Origin: Cyprinodon diabolis
Lineage: Eukaryota > Chordata > Actinopteri > Cyprinodontiformes > Cyprinodontidae
Direction: 5' to 3'
NCBI GenBank assembly: GCA_030533445.1
Contig: CM060080.1
Location: 18,801,377-18,865,376, forward strand
Length of the DNA stretch: 64,000 nucleotides
The translations under genes were made by a program, and so were the position numbers. Positions 12,046 through 24,863 of the stretch are shown here, piece after piece. The notes beneath the pieces are model-generated. The model was not told the DNA's origin. It searched no databases and worked only from the letters and a program-made list of their open reading frames with translations. Position 1 is the first letter of the stretch; the number at the start of each line of letters is the position of its first letter.

Positions 12046-13395
12046 TAGACATGTTTGCAAACATCTACATTTCTGTTATTGGAGAGATCTGGAAAGATAG
12101 AAGATATCACCACTGTCCAACATAAGAATGTTTTTCATGCAACTTCTCATGCAACAAAAAAATTAGGTGTACAAATAAAATAGCTGAGGAGAACCAAATT
12201 TCCAAATTTTCTTAACCTTTCAGAGACACATTTATGTTCCATAAATTCTTTTTAATATTACCAGTTTGAGCCAAAAAGAAACGCTTGATAGAATTCTCTA
12301 ACACAAATGCCTTAGAGGAGGAGGGCTTAAAAAACATCTCTCCTATAAAGGTTTTCATTCTATTAGAGGAAGGGGCTCTCATGATTAAGTTACCTAATTT
12401 GAAGGCCTCAGCTTTATTATTTTTTATATAGTTTCCAAAAGTAATAGCCAAAACTGCACTTTTAACCCAAACATTCCCTCTCTTTACACTTATACAAAAC
12501 TTCAGGTGTCATGAGGTAAAAAAAAGGACAACTTTTATAGAATAGGATGAAAAATCAAAGGAAAAGAGTCAGGGAATAAAACCATAGGAACTTATGTAAT
12601 CTTGCCATGGAGAAGTAAAGAAAAGATGAAGAGTGCATGAGAAGAAAAGGAGAGTCGAGTATTCAAGTTGAAGATAGGGTGAAAATTCAAATGAAGAAAC
12701 ATTCATTCTTTTCTTTTTTTCACAAGTACCTATATGAAGCTGGGAATCTTTCATTTTCTTAGCTCCAGATAAGGTCCGACCATTAACTGTCACTAGAACA
12801 TTGGTAAAAGATTAAAAAACTATACATGAATAGGGTAAAATACAGAGTATGTAGAAACTTCCTATGGAAATAAAGGGATCTGAGCATAAAGTAATCTGCC
12901 TGATTTTATGAATGTGCTCACTAACAAAGAAAAGGTTAATTGGAAAGTAAATTAAAAGTGTCTGCTGATTCAGTTCATCCATTCAATTTGCAAATTGACA
13001 ACAATTGTCTTTTCAAGCAACTTAAAGAAAAACAGGTCCAATGTATATCCAGAAATACATCAAATCAAATAAATTGAATACAGTTCAATGATTAAGAGAA
13101 ATTCAAAGTCAATAACATTCATTTGGATGTGATTCCAGTAAAAATATAATGTTATTTAATTGTAACTAGGGAAGACAGATGATAATTGATTGATAATTGA
13201 TTGATTGATAGTATGTAGCACACTGGTTTAGTTTGACCATTATAAAATGTGACTGCTACCATAGAATAAGTCAGGTTAAAGGGGGTACGTTCAGCAGAAC
13301 CTTTAGAGCTGATTGAGTAGAACAAGTTGTCCAGGTGTGAGTTGATTCAGCCTAATTAAGTCTACTAGTTGACAAGACGACTGAATGCCCTATTC
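12046..13395. other. Non-coding DNA
   Basis: A+T-rich, with no recognisable gene or named repeat. Short ATTG direct repeats occur near 13180-13206. Confidence 0.5.
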
Positions 13396-13625
13396 CAGGG
13401 GTTAGCAACCTGCGACTTCAGAGCTGCATGCAGCTCTTTAATACCCCCCTTTGCAGCTCCCTAAGGCTTTTCCAAAAACGTATGAAAATGGAAAATGATA
13501 GATTCTTTGTTTTAATATGGTGTGCAGGAGGTCAAACAAACATTCATAAGGTTTCCAATGCTGTAAAAATTAGTATAATAACAACATTTGAAGAAGCCTC
13601 TTTCCAAGGCCATCTATGTAAATGC
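13396..13625 (+). mobile_element. hAT-like transposon fragment, left end
   Basis: Starts CAGGGGTTAGCAACCTGCGA, the CAGGGG..GCAACC type of end found on hAT-superfamily elements. It is similar over about 200 bp to the fragment starting at 37982, with 'agctctttaat', 'gcagctccct' and 'atatggtgtgcaggaggtca' shared in the same order. No right end or 8-bp duplication was found, so it is truncated or internally eroded. Confidence 0.65.
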
Positions 13626-14743
13626 AAAAGCTGATCGTTAAGGCTGCCATGTTAGTCCGTTCATGAACATGGCAGCCAACATTTAGAATGGTAGACTTCA
13701 TTTAAATTGTGTCAGCTGTTGAGTATGAAGAGTCCAGTGCCTATTTGAGGATTACAGGGAAATCTATGAAATAAGTTTGATCTTCTGTAGAGAAATAGGA
13801 GTAAAGTGAATGGGTCGATCCAGATGGGGAGAATTTAGTTAAGATAGGTTGATACCATGTAGTATTCAAATTGAACTACACCAATCAATCCGGAAAGCCT
13901 CAAGTAGAAAGTGGTTTCAAAAGTGAGGGACATTTAGTAAAATTATTGGAGTTGATATGGTATCTCCCTCCCATGTCGAGTTTTTAGCCAATCACAGCAA
14001 CAGTAGCAGTTTGATTTGTTTCACAACTAGCAGAGTTTACTCTCATCAATCTCACGTACAGACATCTTCCCATCCACAAAGACAAAAATCAAGTCCTTTT
14101 GCCCGTTTTTCAAAAAAGAAATGAAGGGTGTTCCAGCTAAAACCTGGCACAATCAATCTGTTTGTTTTGCTTTAGCCTTCTGCCTCTGGTTGACGCACTG
14201 ATGTCATAAACTATATTTTAATAGTCCGAAACATTACATTCTGTATTAAGTGAAACTTATCTGCTGGCTCCTGGCAAGATGAATTTTCGGGAGTCTGTAA
14301 ATTCATAAATCTCTTTACAATTCATCTTACTTGCAAGGTAACCTTTCATACAGTCAGGTTGTGCTGAGCAATTTACTCTATATTAGTGCTGCTATATGTT
14401 TAGGCTGCTGGAGGACGTATCAATCACTTTTCATAATTTCGCTTCATTCTATATCCATTCTCCCTTTCTGCAGTATCTGCTAGTTCCACCCATACATTGA
14501 TGTCCTCTCTGCTGTTCTGTGATTCCAACCTGGAAAGAAAAATCAGTTAGGCTGCTCCCATTAGATGTTGAAGTTGGGCCTCTTTTTTCAGTGTAGTCCT
14601 GTGTCTTTTATTGTGACTAAATATCCTTTGACATGGGAACTGGTTCAGAGTTTGTTTCTTTTTTTCCTAGACAGGGCCCCCTGTGGATGTAGTTAACATT
14701 TACGTTTTGTATTTTTGTTTCTTTTAGTGTGTTTGCTTCTATC
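13626..14743. other. Non-coding DNA
   Basis: No gene seen. The last few hundred bases could belong to the repeat copy beginning around 14744, whose left boundary is uncertain. Confidence 0.45.
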
Positions 14744-15083
14744 TCTATGAACCCCAGGCAGCCTCAGTAGAAGGCCATGCACAGTGAGCCTGGTTGTGCA
14801 GTAAGTTTCTTTCTATTAAAAAAGAAAGTGGAATAGGAAAAGGGAGTTTTTCCTCTCCACTGTTGCTGCTTGCATGCTCACTGTGAGGGATTGCTGAAGA
14901 GTCAACAACAATGAAAGCGAATATTGTCTTCACAAGCCTTTTCAAGAAGGAGCGTGTCCTGCAAGACAATAACTTGATGTAATCAACTCGTTTACCTTGA
15001 TAGAATGTTTAGACCAATCTGACTGCATAATCTGATTGAACTATCTCTATACGCTGCCTTCAGATGGCATGTGTTGTGATAAA
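14744..15083 (+). repeat. Dispersed fish repeat, copy 2
   Basis: Contains 'gggagtttttcctctccac' near 14843, 'tgagggattgctgaa' near 14883 and a terminal block 'gccttcagatggcatgtgtt' near 15056, the same order as in copy 3 (55436-55640). It is longer and more diverged than the other two copies, and the final AATTGAATT-type end is lost. Confidence 0.7.
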
Positions 15084-16642
15084 TACTTCCGACATCTGCA
15101 CACAAACTACCATGGCAAATATCACTCCCCTCCTTATAACTGTTGTTTCACTCTCAGACGATTCCAGATGTGCCAGATTTAAATGATAAATGTGACAGCT
15201 GAAATCAGACCTCTGTTAAGGCTCATATGACGTGTTGCAATTTCATGCTTATGATGAATTGGATCTATATTTAAATTTCTTCAACTTTTTCCTGTTGGCA
15301 TAAAAATACTTGACAAGTGTGAACAAGCCTGTAATGACAGGGTTTGGTATTCTGTATTATTGTATATTATTCTGATATTATGCAGTAGATTTTCTCTAAA
15401 CCGATGATTGATTTTTAGAGTAGTACTGGTACAGTGTTCCCAAGGAACAGGCTTATTTGTACACAACCCTCGTGAGTTATTGTTTAATATTTTAATAGGC
15501 TGAAAAGAAAAATAACATCTAAAACCAGCAGACATCCTAAGTCACTACTCTCTTGTTGCATTGTTTCGTTTATGATTTTTTCCAAAATGTCATTTTTAGT
15601 ACCAGTGATGTTGTATAACAGAATGTATTAGTGAGTGAAAAAAAATGCTGCTGTCTCCTTTCTCTGACAACTGGTATGAAAACCACCAGGAACAGCATGT
15701 AGCCATTGCTGCGACAAGTCTCATTTACATTTGAAACAGGAAAAATAGCAGAAAAGGCTACTCATGAGACAAATACATGGGAAGCAGTATGTCAACTTGT
15801 GAAATCTGAACAAAAATGGGGAGCTTTTTCTTTTCCTCTGCTTTTGGCGGTATTCATTTCTCTGTTTTGTTTGACTAATCCCCCACGGAAAATCTAATCT
15901 GAAGCAAGATTATGTTATAATAAACATTTTTTTCACCTCTTTTGAGCAAAACTGCTCATTAACAGAGCAGAATGTTTTTTTCATTTTAATTTACAAGGTT
16001 CTGTTGGAATTATCTATTGAATATGAAATTATTTAAAGTGAACTAAAATGGTCCAGCTGTAGCTTTAGTCATCCAACCACTTAATAAAAAAACAACTTTG
16101 CCGAGGCTGTCCAATAACTTGATACTAAATGATCTTTTGCAGATTTCTACCTAATTTTTCATGTCAAAAAAAGAAGAAACTTGAAAAAGTTTTAGTTCCT
16201 TAACAATTAAAGTCTTCAGCAAGGACAGTTTCTAGTAGTAGGACGGAGGAATATTAATATTGGCAAGAGGGGAAGTGATTTAAAATACTCCAAACACCTT
16301 TTCAACTACTAATGAATTCTATAAAATAGATGTAAGTCTTCTTTTCAATATCTAACCTGAACGTTATGTTATTAAATTCGTCTTAAATAGCTAACACAGG
16401 CACACGCTGTTGATGAGGATGTGTATGTGTTGCATGCTGGCAAGGATCTTTTTTGGTTCAACAGTTTTGTGCATGTGTGGCTTGTTTTCAATGGGGAAAC
16501 AGAGGGGAGTCGCTCTTCTCTCTCTGTCTGCACCTATGGTTTGTTGCATGATGAGCTGCTGAGACTGCCCACCGGTCAGTTCTTTGGGGAACAGAGGGGC
16601 TCAAAGCATCACTAGCTCTCCTTTGAAGATAATAAACTCAGA
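15084..16642. other. Non-coding DNA
   Basis: No recognisable gene. The part from about 16400 to 16640 has fewer stops and may be a more degraded upstream piece of the LINE that is clear from 16643 on. Confidence 0.45.
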
Positions 16643-16942
16643 GCAATTGATACTTTCATGGGTTGTTGCAAAAGTCTCCACACAGAAAAATATGGCTGAG
16701 AGAAAGCGGCTGGATAAGCTGATCAGGAAGGCCAGCTCTGTGTTTGGATGCCCTCTGGACCCAGCGCAGGAGGTGGGAAACAAAAGGACCCTAACTAAAA
16801 TAACATCTCTGTTGGATATGTCTACCACCCCATGCATGAAGCTGTTGCCGCATTCAAAAGCTCCTTCAGTGACAGACTGCTGCACCCTAAATACACCAGG
16901 AAGGATTATCACAGATCCTTCCTACCAGCCCAGCAGCTGTAA
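16643..16942 (+). pseudogene. C-terminal fragment of a LINE reverse-transcriptase protein
   Basis: The visible peptide includes AERKRLDKLIRKASSVFGCP and then PAQEVGNKRTLTKITSLL, which matches the short conserved C-terminal domain of fish LINE ORF2-type proteins (a basic 'K.L.KIV..A....G' block followed by 'LDPAQEV'). A frameshift near 16835 moves the continuation to another frame, which reads MHEAVAAFKSSFSDRLLHPK and ends ..FLPAQQL-stop at 16942. Catalytic palm motifs are absent because the copy is 5'-truncated, so it is a dead fragment. The overlapping minus-strand frame at 16601-16912 is a shadow. Confidence 0.75.
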
Positions 16943-17302
16943 GAATTTCTAACATTACTAATTAAAACAACCTCAATAAGTTGTTACATTTATGATGGTT
17001 TGAACAGTTTCTGTCTTAGTCAGTTAAATAACATGCTGCTGTCATTTTGCTCATCTCTGATGATTACTGTAAAAATGTCCACAGCTGTGTATATTATTTA
17101 TTCTTCAGATGACTGCACATAATTTATATTTTTAAAGCACTGTACAGTACAGTATTTGTCAATTTTCTTAACTCTGTTACTTATTCTGTTATTTTTATGG
17201 ACTTTTTAAGTTCAACATTTGTGTGACCACTTTAGCTGTAATCTTTTGCTGCTGTAACACCACAATATCCCCATTGTGGGATATCAAAGGGATATTATAT
17301 TC
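16643..17302 (+). mobile_element. 5'-truncated LINE (non-LTR retrotransposon) 3' end
   Basis: The tail of a reverse-transcriptase coding region is followed, after TAA at 16940-16942, by about 360 bp of 3' UTR ending 'ccccattgtgggatatcaaa'. That terminal phrase resembles the 3' ends of many fish LINEs. 5' truncation is the usual outcome of target-primed reverse transcription. Orientation is opposite to the alk exon. Confidence 0.75.
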
Positions 17303-17641
17303 TAATTTTTTGAATCCCTTTTTGACAAAACAACGAAAGAAAAACAATAGCTACACAAGTCTGAAAAGTTGCTAAATATAGCAAAAATATTGGCAGGTGG
17401 GCAAGAGTGTTTTTTAATGGCAGATGTGGAGAATTACTTCATTTTTTTCTTTATCATGTCATCATTGTTTAAGCTGAATAAAAAAAAACACTGGAGAAAA
17501 AACGGAGGTTTTGGTGCTCACATTTAAAAGAGTTTGCTGTGCACGGTCAAGATACAGTTTCACCTTCAGTCACCTTGAAGGTAAAAGAAGCCACCTGTAA
17601 GACATGAAATAGGAAAAAAGAATGCCTAAAAAGCATCTCAG

Positions 17642-18419
17642 TGTCATGATCACAACCTCGGTAGCTTATCTAATTACACATTCTTACTTCCTTCACCTGC
17701 TGTTGCCTCCCCATTCTTTAAGTGTCATTGATCTTATTCACCTATACACGGTTCAGCCCTGCTATCGGGGCCAGATCATTATTCGTTTGTATTCGTAGTG
17801 TATTCGTCTATTCTTTGTTTATTTATGTTATGTTTTCATGTCTGTTATTTATGCTTGTTTTATGTGAGTTAAGTGGTGGAGACCAGTTTAAAATTTGGCA
17901 TTTATCCTGGTACCATGTCTTGTCTATTTTCCCCTCTACCACTGAGCCTGCCTGACTGCACCTGCACGTGTCTGTCTGAGCACGCTCCTGGACTCTGAAC
18001 TCTGAACCTGCCTTAGCGCCTTCGCACCTGCCTTTGTGCTTCCTGGAACCCTGGATCTGTCTGTTCCTGTTCAGATCGGAACCCCTGGTTAGGCTAACCC
18101 CTCCTGGATCTTGGAACTGTCTGATTCTGAACTGTTTCTCTAACCTGGATCAGATTCCTGCCTGCTTACTGTGGTTGTTACACTGCGGACATCTCTGTGC
18201 CGCATCTCGTTTTGCAGTCCATCAGCTTTATCTTTGCTTTTTCGTCAAACTCACTCTGATGTTCATCTCCTGTCAGATGATCGTGTTCAATTACCTGTTT
18301 CTCAGAAGCCCGCTTTTCGGTTCTGTTCTGTTTTATTATTTTTCTGTTGTTAAACGTTTCAAAACTTCCCATTGTCTGACTCGCCTTGAACTCTGGGTCT
18401 ATCTGTCCTGTTTATGACA
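17642..18419 (+). mobile_element. Solo LTR, type 2
   Basis: A 778-bp stretch beginning TGTCATGA and ending TTATGACA, so the termini are TG..CA within a 6-bp inverted repeat (TGTCAT/ATGACA). The flanks are CTCAG (17637-17641) and CTCAT (18420-18424), a 5-bp target-site duplication with one mismatch. The C/T-rich body with many 'cctg' and 'tctg' words is typical of fish Ty3/gypsy-like LTRs. No internal region or second LTR is present. Frames of 77, 127 and 60 codons inside it are not genes. Strand is assigned from the TG..CA reading and composition only. Confidence 0.75.
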
Positions 18420-18423
18420 CTCA

Positions 18424-19255
18424 TTGGGGGATAACACTGATGGATACAGCAATGGACCAAGGTAATAAAATGAGAACACTGCATGAACACTGGTTAGGTT
18501 GGGCTTTATTAATAGACATCCCTACACAGTTCTGAAGAGACATTTTTTGATAGATGAAACCAATGCGTATAAACCTTAATCAGAATGATGGTAAGAAAAA
18601 CAGTATGAAAGAAACAGTGGATAGCATGATGGCCTGGGCATGTATGGCTGCCTCCTGCATTAAGAAGCTAGTGTTTATTAGTGATGTAATTTGGACATGC
18701 TCACAAATAACAGTTGCAGTCAAATTGGGCAGCATTTCCACACCCAAAGAAATACATGAAATAATTAAAACAAGAAAGTGGTTTATTCTTCAATGCTTAG
18801 TCAGTCATCAAAGCTTTATCAAATTTAGCATTGTTTCTCTGTTTAAAGTCTAAGAGTCTGGGTTGAAAAGACAAAGAAATTAAAAACACAAACTAAAAGC
18901 AGCTATACGAGAGGCCTAGCAGAATATTAGAAGAGGAGGAATCCCAGAATCTGAGGATGTCAATGATTTCAAGACTTGAGGCTTTTGTTGCCGGGAAATG
19001 GTTTTCCACAAAGTATTAGAAGCAATTTATTTTTAGCAACATCAATTTTTATATTTACTTTTTAACACTAAAATAAAGTGATTGTGTTAAAAAATGTGTT
19101 TCACAAAATGTTACTTCTTTACATCCTTTTAGCTCCTGATATAAAAGGTGCATAGATTTCACTTCCGTTGAATCTGACTCATTTTATTGAAGATTTGTAG
19201 CACTTATGTACACAACAGAAACAAAAAATAAAAAATCTTTGTCTGAAAGAACTTT
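18424..19255 (+). pseudogene. Decayed Tc1-like transposase and 3' end, family B
   Basis: Degenerate remains of a second, distinct Tc1-like element. In order it shows a block with the first catalytic Asp-Glu pair ('gatagatgaaacc' near 18549), a 'gcctgggcatgtatggctgcc' block near 18631, the region of the third acidic residue ('cttagtcagtcatcaaagct' near 18796), and the C-terminal Thr-Lys-Tyr-stop ending TAG at 19017-19019. That TKY-stop is the same ending as in the intact family E protein. About 230 bp of A+T-rich 3' flank follows, to about 19255. Stops and frameshifts are numerous. The left part may have been displaced by the solo LTR that ends at 18419. Confidence 0.7.
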
Positions 19256-22200
19256 GGAAGTCCTTTCATGTTCAACGCTGTTGGCTGAACAGAAACAGAA
19301 GAGAAAAGCAGAGTTCTGAGGGGCCTCTTCTCCTAATGATCCCTCACAATTGCATTTCTTTTACAAGCAGCGCTCCCAGATTCAGAGCAGCGCGTTTCCC
19401 TTTAGATGTGCCCCTGCAGTGACCGTACTCAGCAGAGAGGTGGAGGTCAGTTCTGGCGAGCATTAAGCAGAGGAGTGGAGACAATCCATGCCAGGGATGG
19501 ATGCAAAGACAGACCAGGGAGAGAACCATCAGATGACCCATGTGTCCTATTCTGGTTTGGCTGCACTCACTGAAGGACTCATAAAAACGCAGCTGTTGGA
19601 AATTCTGTGGAACCTCTGCATCCCGATTCATGGAGGACATTTTCTGTTTGACATAGTATCGAGATAATAAAACATTTCATATATAAACAAGCTGATTACT
19701 CTCTGTTGATGCAGAATTAATTAAAAACCTAAACCAACTTCTACTCACTGCCTGCATTGCTTCCTAATGATTCATTTATTACGTTATTTTATTTGCTCAG
19801 CTGTTTTTGAGAAGCAAAATATGATTAGAAAGGTTTTTAAAATCCATGCTTGATATCAGAAAGCTTATACCATTTAAGATTAATTTCCAAACGTAGGCTT
19901 TTTTTTACTTATACAGTAGCATGGAGAAAGGCCAGGTTAATGGCATGCATCCAAGTTCTGTATAATTTGTCTATTTCTACTAAAATAAAAGATTTAATTT
20001 AAGGAACCATTTGTTCCTGATGCATTGTGCAGCCAGTCAGTGATTAGTATCACTTTTTTTTCTTTTTTGCAGTGTGGAAATCTGGCCTCATGTTTTTGCC
20101 TTACAGAGTCAGACAACCTTTGTGAAGGAGCAGCTGCAGACCTGTGTTAAGAGACAATTTGTCAAGGTAGTTCCTAGATCAGTGGTGACAGCATGCCTGC
20201 TTCCCATGCAGTGTTGCCAAAAGGAATTGAAGGCCATCCAGCAGTTCTTTCTGGCTTTATTGTTAGGCTCAAACGTTCTCTTCAGACTTCAACTTTGCTT
20301 TTCATGCATCATAACTACTGGTATTGTTATCAAATCTTGCATTGCACGCATTATCCCTTAGAATTACAGGAATCCCAGTAAAATAATTTGCTGCCATAGA
20401 AACCAAGTGACATCAAGATGTCGGTTCTCAAACAGTAAACGTTGGAGTTTTTGCTTTATTTCAACTCCGTTACCATCTTTGTTGTGGAGGGAACGAAAAG
20501 CGGATATAAGTACTTTACCACCATTATTTTATCATATTTCCTGTTTTATCAGTTATATCTTTTTAATAACTATTGGTATGAGCGGGCAAACTAATTCCTG
20601 AATTTTAAAGATTACCAAACATTCGCCATATATGGATGTCATGTTTTCCCATCATCCCATGTAGGTTGGACAGGACTGTTAAACCTACATTTCCATTAAA
20701 ACCAAACATGCGGCAAATACAATTAAAGGTAATGAGGTAAATCATACAGTACTGGTACCGAAATCACAGATGTCCACAGTCCTGTGTACAAAGTTCCTTT
20801 TTGAGTTACATTTTGTTCTCTTTGGGTGCTGAGCTTCTTTGTTCCCAGTCATGCTGTCTAACTCAACCGTTTTTCAAAAATTTTAATGAGAATCTAGTTA
20901 AATACACTCATTTTTAAATATGATTAGTTCGGTTCTAACAACCTTTTCTTTTTATTGAAATTAATAAACATCTGTGAGGAGATAAATACCTTTAACAAAC
21001 TCTTAACTGAGATCCATTAGACTTCTCATTACTTTATCAACTTCCATTGAAATATTTAAAAAAATTAATAATTGAACCCGTTAAGGAAAGGGAAACAAAA
21101 AGTCTGAGAAGTATTTCAGGACCTCTTTCAAAAGTATGTAAGAAAGTGTTGATACAGGAAGAGATGTTGGAAACTATTTGCAGCAATCTAACTTCCCCAA
21201 AGCAATGTCTCAAATTGTAATTCTATGTAAATTGTGTGACACAAATAGGAGCCATTCAACTTGGTGTGCAGGCCGAGGGTTATGCTTTCTTTTATATGCA
21301 AGGCTCTGTAGGAGGGAATATTGTATCATTTATCACTTGCCACAAAGCTCCCATTGTACTATAAAGTTGAGAATTAACATTGGCCTCCTCCTATGCCTCC
21401 TTCCCCTGCATTAAAGGAGGTATTGATCAGTTTTTTTGGGATGGTACTGCTTCAGTGCTGTGTTTTAAATCATGTCAACCTCAAATTGCATCAAGGCTTA
21501 AGTGCATTCAAGGTCTTCACACCAAAAGCTCATCACATTATGCCTCACACTGCCGCACCCTGGAACGGAAAGCATTTGGTGCATGCAGTGCTGCAGGAGG
21601 AGTAAATGATTGCAGGAGCACACGATAAACGAGCTCTTCATTATTCTGTATGTTCGTATGAATATGTTGCGGTGGACGCTGTGCGAGATAGCTCTATGCT
21701 AAATGAAGCAGGGAGAAATACTGCATCTATGATGAGGTGTAGAGGTGCTAGAGAACATTACTCTGCCACCATGTGAACCCTTCGTTACCTCTCTCACAAA
21801 TCAAGACTGCATATCTTAGTAGTGACGTATAATTTGGTAATGGTTTACTCCGTGACCCATCACATACAACCCGAGGCTGGATACAGCTAATATTTATAGA
21901 TTTGAACAAAAGTTTTTTTAGATGGAGAGTACATTCTCTTATAGATTCCTGGAGTGATTTCAGCCTTTGTCCAGCATTTGTTCAGCTTCAGAGATAATTG
22001 GATTCATTTTGGAAAAATTCAGTAAGCTTCCTGTTATTAAGACTGGTCCTTAGAGAGGCAATTTCTCTTTGTAATAAATGTCTGTGGAAGAGTTAATTTG
22101 TTCAAAAGGGAAAATGGGAAATCCAGTCTGTGAAACTGCTGTAGTAACCCTTTCACATCAAAATCCAGTTTTTTTTTTCTCCTTTAGTTAATTCATTTAG

Positions 22201-24855
22201 ATGTTTTAGTCAAAATGCGATCTAAAACTCTGAATAGAAGCGAAATGGGAAACTAACACTATAACCGTCTTTATATGGAGCATATCCTTTTATAATACAA
22301 AGTTAAAGAATACCAATAAGCCCTCTTCTTGAAGTCTGTCTCTCTACCCTCTGGATCTGCCTCAGAACAGAAGCATATTGCAAAACTGTGAATAAACAGG
22401 CACACAGAGGGCAGATGGACATTTCCATCTGCCTTGTTGCTCCCTGTATGACACTTTTCATACTTTATTCTCCAGTTTTCACATAGCTTTTGATGCAGGA
22501 TGCTGCATCTGCTTAATGGTGTCAGTGTACACAGGCAATAAACCTATATGATATGCCTATAAGTTTCCACAAACAAATATTTTTTTCAGTCCAGTTAATT
22601 CCATTCATATGTGGAAAAGGCAATGTTAAAAAATGCTTAATGTGATCAAAAAATCAGCTAAAGATCTGATAACAGTTAAAAAAACAAAAAGACTGATAGG
22701 GATCTTTTCTGGATGATACATTCTTCATCACTGTATTAGTAATGTGCTGCGCTGTTGACACAAACGCTCCAAACAATATTTAAAATGTAAGAATTTTAAA
22801 GGAGCACGTGTAACCTGAGGGAGCAGCAGGTGATTTACTTTTTTACTGTGCCACCGGCTGCCTCTGAGAAAAACAACATTCACACAGTATGCTCTGCTGG
22901 CAGACTGTGACAGCCTGCGGGCTATTTGGAGGAGAGAGGGAGGAAAAATGTGCTTTTATTTTTCTGGGTTTTTTTAGCATGTCAAAATAAATAATGGTAA
23001 AACATAACATTTTAAAACATAGATTTATTACATTGATGCAAGAATCGCTCCAGGTTTTGTAGAAAGGTATTTTTAAGTTCTTAAAAAGACAAAACCTTGA
23101 TATATCATATCAAATCAAGCCCGATAAACTTTTATTTTCAGAGCATGCTAACCCAAGGGGTGTGATAGCTTTTGAAAAGTTGTGTTTAAAGCACTTACAA
23201 AAACACGTACTTTCACTATGTTTCAGACTTTGGTTTTACTGTAAAGCACTTAGAAAAAGATGAGCTGTTTGGCAAGTTATCTCTACAATAGATAGTGATC
23301 AAATAGATAAGCTGGTGTTTTGTGTGAGAAACTGACTGCACTGTTGTTCCCTCCACTATCCCATCATGGTACCATATTTTCCAGTCACTGTAATTTTTTA
23401 GATATGGATTTTTCTCTGTAGTCTTCATGAAATTTTGAGAACTGCTCCCCTGCATGGGCCCTTGAGAAATCATTGATCCACTTTTGATAGGCCAAAAGAA
23501 CTACTAACACCATGCTGATGACATGATTACCCTTAAGGTATTATTACTTAAATCATCTGGTCTGAAAATCTGCATGTAAGTTAAGTAAGTTTTAATGGGC
23601 TAATAATATTTTCATATGTATATTATTGCAGTTTAATCTGCACCCATCTTTTAATTCAGTGGGATGTCCGCATACTGCAGATCTAAGAAAGAACAGCAGC
23701 TCAAGCCACAGCATATTACAAGCTTCAAACAATGTAGTTGACAGAAATAAACGGATGGCAGTTTTTGAATTTTCTGGCCAGCAAAACATCAAAAACATGA
23801 TTGGTTGATTGGCACTTCATGTTGACTCCCTGTGCAGCTTTGATGGAGAATCCTGTGCTAAGTCGACGAAACCTGATTAAATGTTTTCCTTGAATCATGC
23901 ATTTTTTTTTTTGTCTAATTTTTGTGCAATGTTTCTGGCAAGTTCTCATTTATGGTCCCTCCAGACCTTTTCTATTTCAATCAGTGCTGTCATTTAACCT
24001 TTACTGCCGTAATTAATTAATTCTTATATATGTTAACTGATTTCGATACAAACAACGAGAATATATATGAATGTAGATATTATGTATGCATAATTAGGGA
24101 GACTACTTTTACTATTTTATGGTGTCAATTATTATCATCCATGATCCTTGGTACATGATGAAAAGCCATCCACAGCCAATGATTGGGAAATATTCCATTT
24201 TGGCTGCATTAAGGCAGTAATTTCCAACGACAGAGTATCCTGTTCTTTTATCTAATTAAGTTCCAAGTGATTCAGGTGAGTTAACACCCAAGATGGAAAG
24301 AAACTAAATAACAACCCGGACCCTTGCATTTGACCCTGACCTCCCTGAGCAGACAGAATTCTTCCAGTCAAGAGAATGACATACTGTGGGTGATAAAACC
24401 TCAAAGCAGTAGTAGTTGTTGTTTTGGAAGAAAAGAGCAGCCACCTGACCTGCAAAGGAAGGTATTTTCTTGTCAAGTTTTTTGCGGTAATTTGGAATAA
24501 GAAGCTGAGGTGTAAAGATGGTTTAAAAACTAAAATATATTTTTTGTTTTCCCTCAAAACTGATGTTCAGCTATAGAAAAAAAATATTGGCTTTGAAATC
24601 CCTCCTTAAAGAGGGAAAACATTTTGATAAAAGGTGAACCTTTTCAACTTAGGGGCTATTTAGGATAATTTTTACTTTGGTTCAGAAGTTTTACTTCCCC
24701 GTAAAAGTTATGTTTATTTGGATTTAGTGTCTTTAATTAATAAACCATTTAAAAATTGACATAAGAGCAGTTAGTAATAATCACAGTCCTTCTTTATGTG
24801 GCATTAGTCTTAATTAATTAATCTTAATTTTATCACTGTTTTTAATTGTGTGGTC
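19256..24855. other. Long non-coding stretch
   Basis: About 5.6 kb without a recognisable gene or named transposon. The more G/C-rich patches at 19320-19640 and 21380-21640 hold short open frames (98 and 82 codons) that I could not relate to any family. Probably alk intron. Confidence 0.5.
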
Positions 24856-24863
24856 ATATAATC

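Noticed and set aside
12100..12125. Possible next alk exon (minus-strand Trp-Thr-Val)
   Set aside because: Residues after WTV do not continue as ALK and no splice donor or acceptor fits.
17722..18417. Plus-strand frames of 77, 127 and 60 codons rich in Leu, Phe, Cys
   Set aside because: Inside the type 2 solo LTR; the composition reflects C/T-rich LTR text.
19344..19640. 98-codon minus-strand frame as an exon or gene
   Set aside because: No family resemblance, no convincing splice sites checked on both sides.
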